DNA of 11,782 nt from Ruminococcaceae bacterium UBA737. Lineage in GTDB: Bacteria; Bacillota; Clostridia; Oscillospirales; Acutalibacteraceae. Shown here in pieces: positions 1 to 7,360 of this stretch. Under the pieces are notes generated by a model. That model had not been told where the DNA came from. It saw only the letters and a list, made by a program, of their open reading frames with translations, and did not search any database. The DNA lies in contig DBKZ01000055.1 in assembly GCA_002297415.1 (NCBI GenBank), forward strand, positions 15,035 to 26,816, written 5' to 3'. A program made the position numbers and the translations under genes. Each line of letters starts with the position of its first letter. Position 1 is the first letter of the stretch.

Positions 1-3000
1 GAACGGCGGAGCATTTACTTCCATTATAGCAAAATAGATTGAAAGTGCAACCAGTGCCTTTTCTCCGCCCGAAAGACCGTCAAGGCTCGGAACATTTTTT
101 CCAGGGAGTCTTGCTTCGATATCAATTCCGCTTTCAAGAATGTTTTCGGGGTCTGTAAGCCTTAAGCTAGCCTCGCCGCCGCCGAAAAGCTCCTTAAAGG
201 TCTTTGTAAAGTTTTCGTTTATCTTACCGAAGCCTGCAACAAAAAGCTCCTGCATCTGAGAAGTCAGCTGATTTATAAGCTTATGGAGCTCGGTGCGCGA
301 TTTCTCAACATCATCAATCTGAGCCTTCATGAAATCGTAACGCTCCTTGACCTCTTTATATTCCTCAATAGCCGAAACATTTACATTGCCTAAAGACCTG
401 ATTTTTGACTTGACCTCATTAAGCTCTTTTTTGACCTCGCTCGGTTTTTCGACGGAAATTCCGATGCTTTCAGCCTCGCTCTTTGTCAACTGATACTCGT
501 CATAAAGCTGTCTGATGACATCGTCATACTCTCTCATCATAACATCCTTGCGCTCTGTAAGCCTTGCAAGCTCGCCGCTTATCTTTTCGCGCTCGCCTGT
601 TCGCTCGCGTTCATTGTTTCTAAGCTCAACGCCTGATTTCTCTGTATCGTTTCTTTCCTGCATAAGCTTTTCAATCAAAGTGTTTGACTCTTTGACTTTA
701 AATGAAAGATCGTCTATTTTATCCTTTGTAGCAGCGATTTCTTCATTAAGACCCTTGATTTTAAATTCAACTGCGGCAATCTGAGAGTTTATATTTTCTG
801 CTCTTAAGGCTCTGTCCTCAATTGAATTTTCCAAATCCTCAGCCTGTTTTAAGAGAAGCTTTGCATCCTTATCGTCCGAAACAGCCTTAAGCTTAACGGC
901 GGTGATTTTTTCCGAAAGCGCTTCCCTATTTTCTGTCAGTGCGCTTCTTCCGCCGGTCATACCGTCGATTTCAGACTGAATTTTAAGCTTTGAAGAAGTA
1001 ATTTCTTCAATTTTTGCCTTAGCGGAATTATATTTTTCAAGTAAAGCCTTTTCTTTTTCTTCTCCGGAGGTTTTTTCGTTTTTAAGGCTTTCAAGATCCT
1101 CATTCAATCCGTTTAGTATGCCTTCAAGCCTTTTTAGCTCGGATACTGTTCTTATTTTATCCTCGTTTGCAGTGGTTAAATCAGCTTTAACCGCAACAAT
1201 ATCAGCATTTACCGCATTCATTTCCTGCTTTGCCGACTCAAGATCCGATTTTAAGGTTTCGCCCTTTTCTTCAAGCTTTTTAACCTGTTCCTTTAATCTT
1301 TCGATATCGGCTGCTCTGCTTAACATACCTGCCTGCTTGACAAGCGAGCCGCCCGTAAGCGAGCCGCCTGCGTTTATAACCTGACCGTCAAGCGAAACGA
1401 CCTTTACCCTGTAGCCGTATTTTTTTGCAAGAGAAGCCGCGCTGTCAATATCCTCGGTAATAACAGTTGCTCCGAGGAGATATTTTATTATCGGCATAAA
1501 TTCCTTATCGGCTTTTACTAGGTCGCTTGCAACACCGACAAAGCCGTATACCGAATCAAAGCCTGATTCTTTAAGCTCCCTCGGGCGCATTGATGAAAGC
1601 GGCATAAAGGTGGCTCTTCCCGAATTGCTTGTTTTAAGAGAATTTATTGCTCTTTTAGCGTCCGAATCGGTATCTACAATAATGTTCTGCAAAGTGTTTC
1701 CGAGCGCGGTTTCTATAGCTACGGAATACTGCTTATCAACAGTTATTATCTTTGAAACGGGTCCGCGGATTCCGCGCAGAACTCCGCTTTTAGATAAATT
1801 CATAACGCTTTTTACAGCATGAGAAAAGCCCTCCATATTTCTTTCAAGCTCATCAAGAATCTGTATTCTGCGTTTTTTCGCGTCAATATCCAAAACCGTT
1901 TCATTATATTTTGCCGTAAGCTCTTCGACGGTCTCCGTTCGGTTTTTAAGCCTTAATTCATAACCGCTTAAGGTATTGGTGCAAGAAGAAATATTTTCCT
2001 CCGTTCTCTTTAAAAGCTCTTCGGTTTCGGCTACATCTGATTTTACTTCTTCAAGCTTAGTTTCAGACTGTTCAATCAAACCGTCAAGCGATTTCCGTCT
2101 CTCGGTTATCTCTTCGGCGGCGCTTTTCGAGGTTATCATAGCAACCTTCGAATCGGATTCCTCATTTGACAAGCCGTTAAGCTTTAAAACAAGCTCTTCA
2201 ATTTGCCTTGAAAGATTTTCGCTGTCGGACAAAAGTCCCGAAAGCTCCTCTTCCAGTCTTGAAAGCTCTTCATTGTAAGAATTTACCTTTTCGTTTTTTT
2301 CTGCAGCAAGTCTCTTTTTAAGCTCTATTTCTTCCTTAACGGCATTATCCGTATTGTTAAGCTCGCTTTTTTCGCTTTCAAGTCTTGAAATTGTTTCGTT
2401 ATTATGTAAAATATCGTTTTTAAGAACCGAAATTGAACCCTCAAGCTTTGCGGATTCTTCGTTAAATGACGCAATATTTGTTCTTTCGGTTTCAATCCGA
2501 GAGGTTAGCTGACTGAATTTTTCGCTGTTTTCCTCTGCCTTTTTATCAAAATCGGAAAGCGCGTTTTCAATTTCCTTATACTTAAGCTCTGCGGCGGCAA
2601 TTTTGCTTTCCTGAGCCCTTAACATATCTTTTGAATTGTTAAGAGTATAAAGCCAAAGCCCGATTTCAAGCTTCTTTTTTCTTTCGGCAAAATCAAGGAA
2701 TTTTTCGGCTTTTTCGCTCTGCTCCTTTAAAGGACCTACTCGCGATTCAAGCTCGTCCATAATATCCTTAAGACGAAGTAGGTTATCCTCGGCGGCGGTA
2801 AGCTTTCTTTCAGCCTCGGTTTTTCTGTACCTGTATTTCGATATTCCAGAAGCCTCTTCGAAAATATCCCGCCTTTCATCGGAACGGGAGCTTATTATGG
2901 TATCGATTTTTCCCTGACCTATCATAGAATAGCCGTCCCTACCGAGTCCGATATCCATAAAAAGCTCATGGACATCCTTAAGCCTTACCGAAACATTATT

Positions 3001-3351
3001 TATAAGATATTCGCTTTCATGCGAACGGTAATATCTCCTCGTGACGGAAATCGAATCGTTATCAAAATTCAAGGTTCTGTCGGAATTGTCAATATTCAAA
3101 GTAACCTCGCAGTAACCGTGCGGTCTTCTTTTATCCGTACCGCCGAAAATTACATCCTCCATTGACTGTCCGCGCAGACTTTTAGTCGACTGTTCTCCCA
3201 AAACCCATCTTACGGCATCGGAAATATTGCTTTTGCCGCTTCCGTTAGGACCGACAACAGCCGTTATTCCTTTTCCGAATTTTAAAACGGTTTTATCCGC
3301 AAAGGATTTAAAGCCGACTATCTGAATTGAACTTAAAAGCACGCTTTTCAC
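1..3351 (-). CDS. smc: Chromosome segregation protein SMC (C-terminus cut by window edge)
   Basis: ATPase that, as a dimer with ScpA and ScpB, loads on DNA and compacts and separates sister chromosomes. The frame is open for 1117 codons to base 1. Walker A (GPNGSGKS) is at residues 34-41, the Q-loop (MIGQGKID) near 142-149 and the FEEASGISKYR stretch near 160. A long Glu/Lys-rich coiled coil follows, then a hinge at about 520-670 ending in GGSLTGGS, then a returning coiled coil. The ABC signature LSGGE is at 1093-1097. Walker B and the D-loop lie beyond the window; family members are about 1180-1190 residues, so roughly 65-70 are missing. I chose GTG at 3351, whose GTGA overlaps the upstream TGA and has AAGG 5 bases before it. 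GTG at 3342 or 3357 is possible. The hinge with paired coils excludes SbcC/Rad50 (zinc hook) and RecN. I read the frame through without a frameshift. Confidence 0.96.
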   Translation of the reverse strand, partial: MKSVLLSSIQIVGFKSFADKTVLKFGKGITAVVGPNGSGKSNISDAVRWVLGEQSTKSLRGQSMEDVIFGGTDKRRPHGYCEVTLNIDNSDRTLNFDNDSISVTRRYYRSHESEYLINNVSVRLKDVHELFMDIGLGRDGYSMIGQGKIDTIISSRSDERRDIFEEASGISKYRYRKTEAERKLTAAEDNLLRLKDIMDELESRVGPLKEQSEKAEKFLDFAERKKKLEIGLWLYTLNNSKDMLRAQESKIAAAELKYKEIENALSDFDKKAEENSEKFSQLTSRIETERTNIASFNEESAKLEGSISVLKNDILHNNETISRLESEKSELNNTDNAVKEEIELKKRLAAEKNEKVNSYNEELSRLEEELSGLLSDSENLSRQIEELVLKLNGLSNEESDSKVAMITSKSAAEEITERRKSLDGLIEQSETKLEEVKSDVAETEELLKRTEENISSCTNTLSGYELRLKNRTETVEELTAKYNETVLDIDAKKRRIQILDELERNMEGFSHAVKSVMNLSKSGVLRGIRGPVSKIITVDKQYSVAIETALGNTLQNIIVDTDSDAKRAINSLKTSNSGRATFMPLSSMRPRELKESGFDSVYGFVGVASDLVKADKEFMPIIKYLLGATVITEDIDSAASLAKKYGYRVKVVSLDGQVINAGGSLTGGSLVKQAGMLSRAADIERLKEQVKKLEEKGETLKSDLESAKQEMNAVNADIVAVKADLTTANEDKIRTVSELKRLEGILNGLNEDLESLKNEKTSGEEKEKALLEKYNSAKAKIEEITSSKLKIQSEIDGMTGGRSALTENREALSEKITAVKLKAVSDDKDAKLLLKQAEDLENSIEDRALRAENINSQIAAVEFKIKGLNEEIAATKDKIDDLSFKVKESNTLIEKLMQERNDTEKSGVELRNNERERTGEREKISGELARLTERKDVMMREYDDVIRQLYDEYQLTKSEAESIGISVEKPSEVKKELNEVKSKIRSLGNVNVSAIEEYKEVKERYDFMKAQIDDVEKSRTELHKLINQLTSQMQELFVAGFGKINENFTKTFKELFGGGEASLRLTDPENILESGIDIEARLPGKNVPSLDGLSGGEKALVALSIYFAIMEVNAPPF

Positions 3352-4340
3352 CCGCACCTTTCGATTTTTATTTCATGTTTTTCTAGATTCGGGTCGCATT
3401 TAACTTTGCAGTCATAACCCGAATTTTTTAATTCGATTATATTTGATTTCTTTTGTCCGATTGCTTTGGAAACAAAAGAATTATTTACATAGATTATATA
3501 TTTTCCCTTTTCCTTAAGCCTGTCCTTGATTTCTTTTAAAATAATTTCCGACTGACAAAGCTCGCTGAAAGCAGGATGCCACGGTCCCGCAACATAAGAA
3601 TCCGGCTCAATTGAATGAAGACCGAGCCTTATAACCTTTATACCGCGTTCGGTAAAATAGGTAAAGAGCCTTGCGCAAAGCTTAACAGAGTCATCAAGCG
3701 AGGGCGGAAAATATTCTTTTTCATAAAACCTTTTTTCAAGCTCGGTATTTTTTAAAGTGACCGTAGGGTAAATTCTTACGGTTTTAGGTCTTATTTCCGC
3801 GAATTTTTCGGCTGTGTAAAGCTCATCGCTTTCACTGCTTTTATAAAGTCCCGTCATCATTTGAAGTCCCAAAGAAAACCCGTAAGCCTTAATAAGCTCG
3901 CTTGCTTTATAAACATCCTCGGCACTGTGTCCGCGGTTGTTAGCATTAAGTACCCCGTCTTTCATGCTTTGCGCTCCGAGCTCGATTGATGTTACTCCGT
4001 AGCTTTTTAAGGTATCGAGAATTTCGGTATCAATAGCGTCGGGTCTTGTTGAAATCCTGATTCCCGCAGTCTCTTTAGACAAAACATATTTATAAGCGGC
4101 TTTTAAAAGCTTTATCATATAGCTTTTATCAATAGCCGTAAAACTGCCGCCGAAAAAGGCGATTTCAGAATTTTCGGGGTCATAATTTTTGCTTTTTAAG
4201 GCAATTTTAACCGCCTCATCAACATCTTCGGCCTTAACCTGACTATGACAGCCCGTTATATGATTTTGATTACAAAAACTGCAACGGTGTTTACAGCCTA
4301 AGTGCGGAACAAATACGGCAATATTCGAATGAGCGGACAT
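3348..4340 (-). CDS. Elp3-like radical SAM protein without acetyltransferase domain
   Basis: A 330-residue radical SAM enzyme. The cluster-binding motif CX3CX2C is C16, C20 and C23 (GCKHRCSFCNQ), and the SAM-contacting GGSF is at residues 64-67. The N-terminus and the ISTRPD and ELGAQS stretches resemble the Elp3/COG1243 group. True Elp3 carries a C-terminal GNAT acetyltransferase; this protein is too short for one. Its tail (about 280-330) instead holds an IGQKKSNI segment resembling the GxxG loop of KH RNA-binding folds, plus C311, C315 and C329. The substrate is unknown; a tRNA-related role is only a family-based guess. The ATG overlaps the rnc stop (TGATG) and has GGGAGA 7 bases upstream. 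Its own stop overlaps the smc start. This rnc/radical-SAM/smc order occurs in clostridia, from memory. Confidence 0.88.
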   Translation of the reverse strand: MSAHSNIAVFVPHLGCKHRCSFCNQNHITGCHSQVKAEDVDEAVKIALKSKNYDPENSEIAFFGGSFTAIDKSYMIKLLKAAYKYVLSKETAGIRISTRPDAIDTEILDTLKSYGVTSIELGAQSMKDGVLNANNRGHSAEDVYKASELIKAYGFSLGLQMMTGLYKSSESDELYTAEKFAEIRPKTVRIYPTVTLKNTELEKRFYEKEYFPPSLDDSVKLCARLFTYFTERGIKVIRLGLHSIEPDSYVAGPWHPAFSELCQSEIILKEIKDRLKEKGKYIIYVNNSFVSKAIGQKKSNIIELKNSGYDCKVKCDPNLEKHEIKIERCG

Positions 4341-5020
4341 CAGTCTTCTCCCATAAGCTTAAGAGCTTCCTTTGCCGCCATCTGTTCAGCCTGTTTTTTG
4401 CTTTTTCCCGTTCCCGTACCTATAACATTTGAATTGAGATGTACCTCGACAGTAAAGGATTTATCATGGTCGGGTCCCGATTCATCCGTAAGTATATAGG
4501 TCAGATTTTCCTCGGGATTTCTCTGAATTATTTCCTGCAAAACGGTCTTATAATCCTTAAAGCTTTCTTCAGAAGAATGGTGCTTGATTTCTCTTAAAAC
4601 GAAATTCATTACATGTTTTTTCGCAGGCTCCATTCCGCCGTCAAGATAAATTGCGGCAAGAACCGCTTCAAAAGCATCGGCAAGGATTGAGTCTCTGTCT
4701 CTTCCTCCGCCCTTTTCTTCGCCCTTACCGAGCTTTAAATAATCGCCTAAATTAAGCTCTCTTGAAAACTCGCACAATGCTTTTTCACACACAAGCGACG
4801 CTCTGAGTCTTGTCAGCTCGCCCTCGGGCATATTAGGAAACTTCTTGAAAATATAATCGGAAACAATTATGGAAAGTACCGAATCGCCTAAAAATTCAAG
4901 TCTTTCATTTGAGGTTATTCCGTTTTTAGCCTCGTTTGCGAAAGAAGAATGTGTAAGAGCGTTTTCAAGCAATCTTATATTATTGAATTTATAATTTAAT
5001 CTGTTTTCAAGAGAAAGCAT
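4340..5020 (-). CDS. rnc: Ribonuclease III
   Basis: Double-strand-specific endoribonuclease that cuts 16S and 23S rRNA precursors and structured mRNAs in the cytoplasm. At 226 residues it has the usual length. The signature ERLEFLGDS occupies 39-47, with metal-binding E42 and D46; D115 and E118 in DSILADAFEAVLAAIY complete the catalytic set. A double-stranded RNA-binding domain follows at about 155-222, ending in GKSKKQAEQMAAKEAL. The ATG has AAAGG 7 bases upstream. plsX ends 16 bases before it; in most Firmicutes acpP lies between these two genes. The stop overlaps the radical SAM start by one base, so translation is probably coupled. RNase III trims its own operon transcript in some bacteria, but no regulatory hairpin is evident here. 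Confidence 0.97.
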   Translation of the reverse strand: MLSLENRLNYKFNNIRLLENALTHSSFANEAKNGITSNERLEFLGDSVLSIIVSDYIFKKFPNMPEGELTRLRASLVCEKALCEFSRELNLGDYLKLGKGEEKGGGRDRDSILADAFEAVLAAIYLDGGMEPAKKHVMNFVLREIKHHSSEESFKDYKTVLQEIIQRNPEENLTYILTDESGPDHDKSFTVEVHLNSNVIGTGTGKSKKQAEQMAAKEALKLMGED

Positions 5021-5036
5021 TTAATCACCTTTAATC

Positions 5037-6020
5037 TTAAATATTATCGCTGATTTTACCGATAATATCGTTTTCGGTAAACGCGACAGCCTGTCTTACG
5101 GCATTCATTATAGCCTTTTCGTCACTGCTTCCGTGAGCCTTGATTACAGGCTTTTTAACTCCGAGCAACGGAGCGCCTCCGACCTCGGAGCTGTCCATCA
5201 TTTTCTTTATTCCGTAAAGGTCGCTTTTAAGAACAGCCGCGGCAAGCTTATTTTTAAATGAGGAATAAAATGCCTTTTTAAGCTCCGAGAACATCATAAG
5301 AGCGGTTCCCTCCATGGTTTTAAGAGCGATATTTCCCGAAAATCCGTCGGTTATAACAGCGTCAAATCCGCCTTTGGGCATATCTCTTGCTTCAATGTTA
5401 CCGATAAAATTAAGTCCGCTGTCTTTTAAAAGTCCGTACGCTTCTCTGTGAAGCTCATCGCCCTTTGTTGATTCGGCGCCGATATTCAAAAGTCCGATTT
5501 TCGGATTTTTTATATTAGATACATTCTTAAGATAAATATCCGACATAACGGCAAACTGCTTGAGCATTTCAGGTCTGCAATCGGAATTTGCGCCCATATC
5601 CATAAGCATATAATTGCCGTTGGGAGACGGCATAATTCCTGCAAGAGCTGGTCTTTTTATTCCCTTTATCCTTTTAACTATAAGTGTTCCGCCTACAACT
5701 ATCGCCCCTGTTGAGCCTGCGGAAACAAGCGCGTCCGCCCTATCCTCGGCAAGCTCAGTAAAAGCCTTTCCGAGCGAAGAATTTATATGCTCCTTTAAAA
5801 TTGAAGTAGGCTCCTCGTGCATATCGAAAACTTCTTTTGTATCGACAATTTTAAAATTCGGACCTAAATCAAGAGAATTTTCGGAAATTATTTTATTTAT
5901 GGCTTTTTCATCGCCGGTAAGCGTTATATCAACTCCGAATTTCTCATAGGCAAGCGCCGCGCCAAAAACATTGGACTTTGGCGCGTTGTCTCCGCCGAAA
6001 GCGTCAATAACTATTCTCAT
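5037..6020 (-). CDS. plsX: Phosphate acyltransferase PlsX
   Basis: Converts acyl-ACP and phosphate to acyl-phosphate, the acyl donor for PlsY in the first step of phospholipid synthesis. PlsX is a soluble protein that associates with the membrane. The 327 residues match the family length of about 330. Visible landmarks are the N-terminal IDAFGGDNAP (5-14, usually DAMGGD), VSAGSTGA (99-106), MLMDMGANSDCRPE, and the C-terminal DGFSGNIALKTMEG. The ATG has GGAG 6 bases upstream, and trmFO ends 29 bases before it. fapR, fabD, fabG and acpP, which often flank plsX in Firmicutes, are absent here. I saw no FapR-type operator in the short upstream gap, so expression probably comes from the operon. Confidence 0.96.
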   Translation of the reverse strand: MRIVIDAFGGDNAPKSNVFGAALAYEKFGVDITLTGDEKAINKIISENSLDLGPNFKIVDTKEVFDMHEEPTSILKEHINSSLGKAFTELAEDRADALVSAGSTGAIVVGGTLIVKRIKGIKRPALAGIMPSPNGNYMLMDMGANSDCRPEMLKQFAVMSDIYLKNVSNIKNPKIGLLNIGAESTKGDELHREAYGLLKDSGLNFIGNIEARDMPKGGFDAVITDGFSGNIALKTMEGTALMMFSELKKAFYSSFKNKLAAAVLKSDLYGIKKMMDSSEVGGAPLLGVKKPVIKAHGSSDEKAIMNAVRQAVAFTENDIIGKISDNI

Positions 6021-6024
6021 ATTT

Positions 6025-6030
6025 TTCTCC
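6025..6030 (-). promoter_or_regulatory. Ribosome binding site of plsX
   Basis: GGAGAA on the minus strand lies just upstream of the plsX ATG at 6020, in the 29-base gap after trmFO. It supports the chosen start. Confidence 0.65.
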
Positions 6031-6049
6031 GTTCTGCCTAAAAAAGGCT

Positions 6050-7360
6050 TTATTTAATATTATTTTCAAACCACGAAAGCGAGCGCTGTGACAGGCAGGA
6101 ATACCTCTCACGCTTATCCCTTATATGACGGTCAAGCTCTGGCAAAATTCCGAAATTTGCGCCCATAGGCTGAAAATTGGAAACCGACTCATCGGTTATG
6201 TAATTTAAAAGCGCGCCTATCATTGTAAACTCGGGCAATATAATCGGCTCTTCGCCCAAAGCGAAATTTGCGGCATTTATACCTGCGATAATTCCGCATG
6301 CGGCTGATTCCATATAGCCCTCAACGCCTGTTATCTGACCCGCAAAGAAAATATTGGGATTTGATTTTAAGGCAAGATTTTTGTTTATTAGCTTTGGGGA
6401 ATTAAGAAAGGTATTTCGGTGCATTACGCCGTATCTCATAAATTCCGCATTTTCAAGCCCAGGAATAAGAGAAAAAACTCTTTTTTGCTCGGGAAACTTT
6501 AGGTTTGTCTGAAATCCGACAAGATTATAAAGACTGCCCTTAGCATTTTCTTTTCTCAGCTGTACCACCGCCCACGGTCTGTGCCCGGTTCTCGGGTCTT
6601 TAAGACCGACAGGCTTAAGCGGTCCGAAACGGATAGAATCCTGTCCTCTTTTCGCCAAAACCTCTACCGGCATACAGCCCTCATAAACCTTAAAAGGCTT
6701 ATCGAAGCTTTTAAGCGGAGCGGACTCAGCATTTATAAGCTCGTTATAAAACCTTTCATATTCTTCCTTGTTCATCGGACAGTTTATATAATCGCCCTGT
6801 CCGCTTTCTTCCCTGTCATACCTTGATGCAAAAAAGGCCTTTGACATATCAACACTGCTTGCCGTGACTATCGGAGCCGCCGCGTCAAAAAAACTCAAAG
6901 AGTCCTCCTTGCAAAGGCTTTCAATGCTTTCGGCAAGCGCTCCGTCCGTAAGCGGACCCGTTGCAATAACGGTAATTTCGCCGTCGGGAATTTTGTTTAC
7001 GATTTCGTGCTTAACTGTAATATTTTCATCGTTTAATATGCTTTCGGTTATGAAACTGGAAAATATGTCTCTATCTACCGCCAAAGCACCGCCCGCGGCT
7101 ACAGAAGACTGATTTGCCGCCTTCATACAAACCGAATCAAGCCTTCTTGCCTCTTCTTTTAACAGTCCCGCCGCCGAGTCAAGCCTAGACGCCTTAAGGG
7201 AATTTGAGCAAACAAGCTCCGCAAATAAATCGGATTTATGCGCGGGGGATTTTTTTAAAGGCTTCATTTCATAAAGGTCAACCTTTATACCCCTATTTGA
7301 TATTGCCTTTGCCGCTTCACAGCCTGCCAGACCTGCGCCTATAACACTAATTTTTTTCAT
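6050..7360 (-). CDS. trmFO: tRNA m5U54 methyltransferase TrmFO (folate/FAD-dependent)
   Basis: Methylates uridine 54 in the T-loop of tRNA, using methylene-tetrahydrofolate as carbon donor and FADH2 as reductant. This replaces the SAM-dependent TrmA in most Firmicutes. The 436 residues begin with the FAD-binding Rossmann motif IGAGLAGCEAA (7-17). C51 in ELVCSNSLK and C229 in EGCMPVE match the two functional cysteines of the Bacillus enzyme, one of which is catalytic. FAGQITGVEGYMESAACG near the C-terminus is the second FAD-contact region and separates the family from GidA/MnmG. The ATG lies inside the end of topA, giving a 14-base overlap in another frame, with AAAAAGG 7 bases upstream. The topA-trmFO pair is conserved in Firmicutes. 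A run of seven A follows the start codon. Confidence 0.97.
   Translation of the reverse strand: MKKISVIGAGLAGCEAAKAISNRGIKVDLYEMKPLKKSPAHKSDLFAELVCSNSLKASRLDSAAGLLKEEARRLDSVCMKAANQSSVAAGGALAVDRDIFSSFITESILNDENITVKHEIVNKIPDGEITVIATGPLTDGALAESIESLCKEDSLSFFDAAAPIVTASSVDMSKAFFASRYDREESGQGDYINCPMNKEEYERFYNELINAESAPLKSFDKPFKVYEGCMPVEVLAKRGQDSIRFGPLKPVGLKDPRTGHRPWAVVQLRKENAKGSLYNLVGFQTNLKFPEQKRVFSLIPGLENAEFMRYGVMHRNTFLNSPKLINKNLALKSNPNIFFAGQITGVEGYMESAACGIIAGINAANFALGEEPIILPEFTMIGALLNYITDESVSNFQPMGANFGILPELDRHIRDKRERYSCLSQRSLSWFENNIK

Noticed and set aside
515..2278. Several open frames of 70-100 codons on the plus strand opposite smc
   Set aside because: They are Ser/Leu/Phe-rich mirror frames of the coiled-coil codons, lack ribosome sites, and the minus-strand SMC frame is continuous and recognisable.
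1..3351. SMC-like gene read as Rad50/SbcC or a Wadjet-type defence protein
   Set aside because: The globular hinge with GGSLTGGS, the bacterial SMC head motifs and the rnc neighbour identify the housekeeping SMC.
6021..6049. Small inverted repeat GCCT/AGGC between trmFO and plsX as a terminator
   Set aside because: The stem is only 4 bp, the T run lies in the loop and not after the stem, and the plsX ribosome site follows at once.
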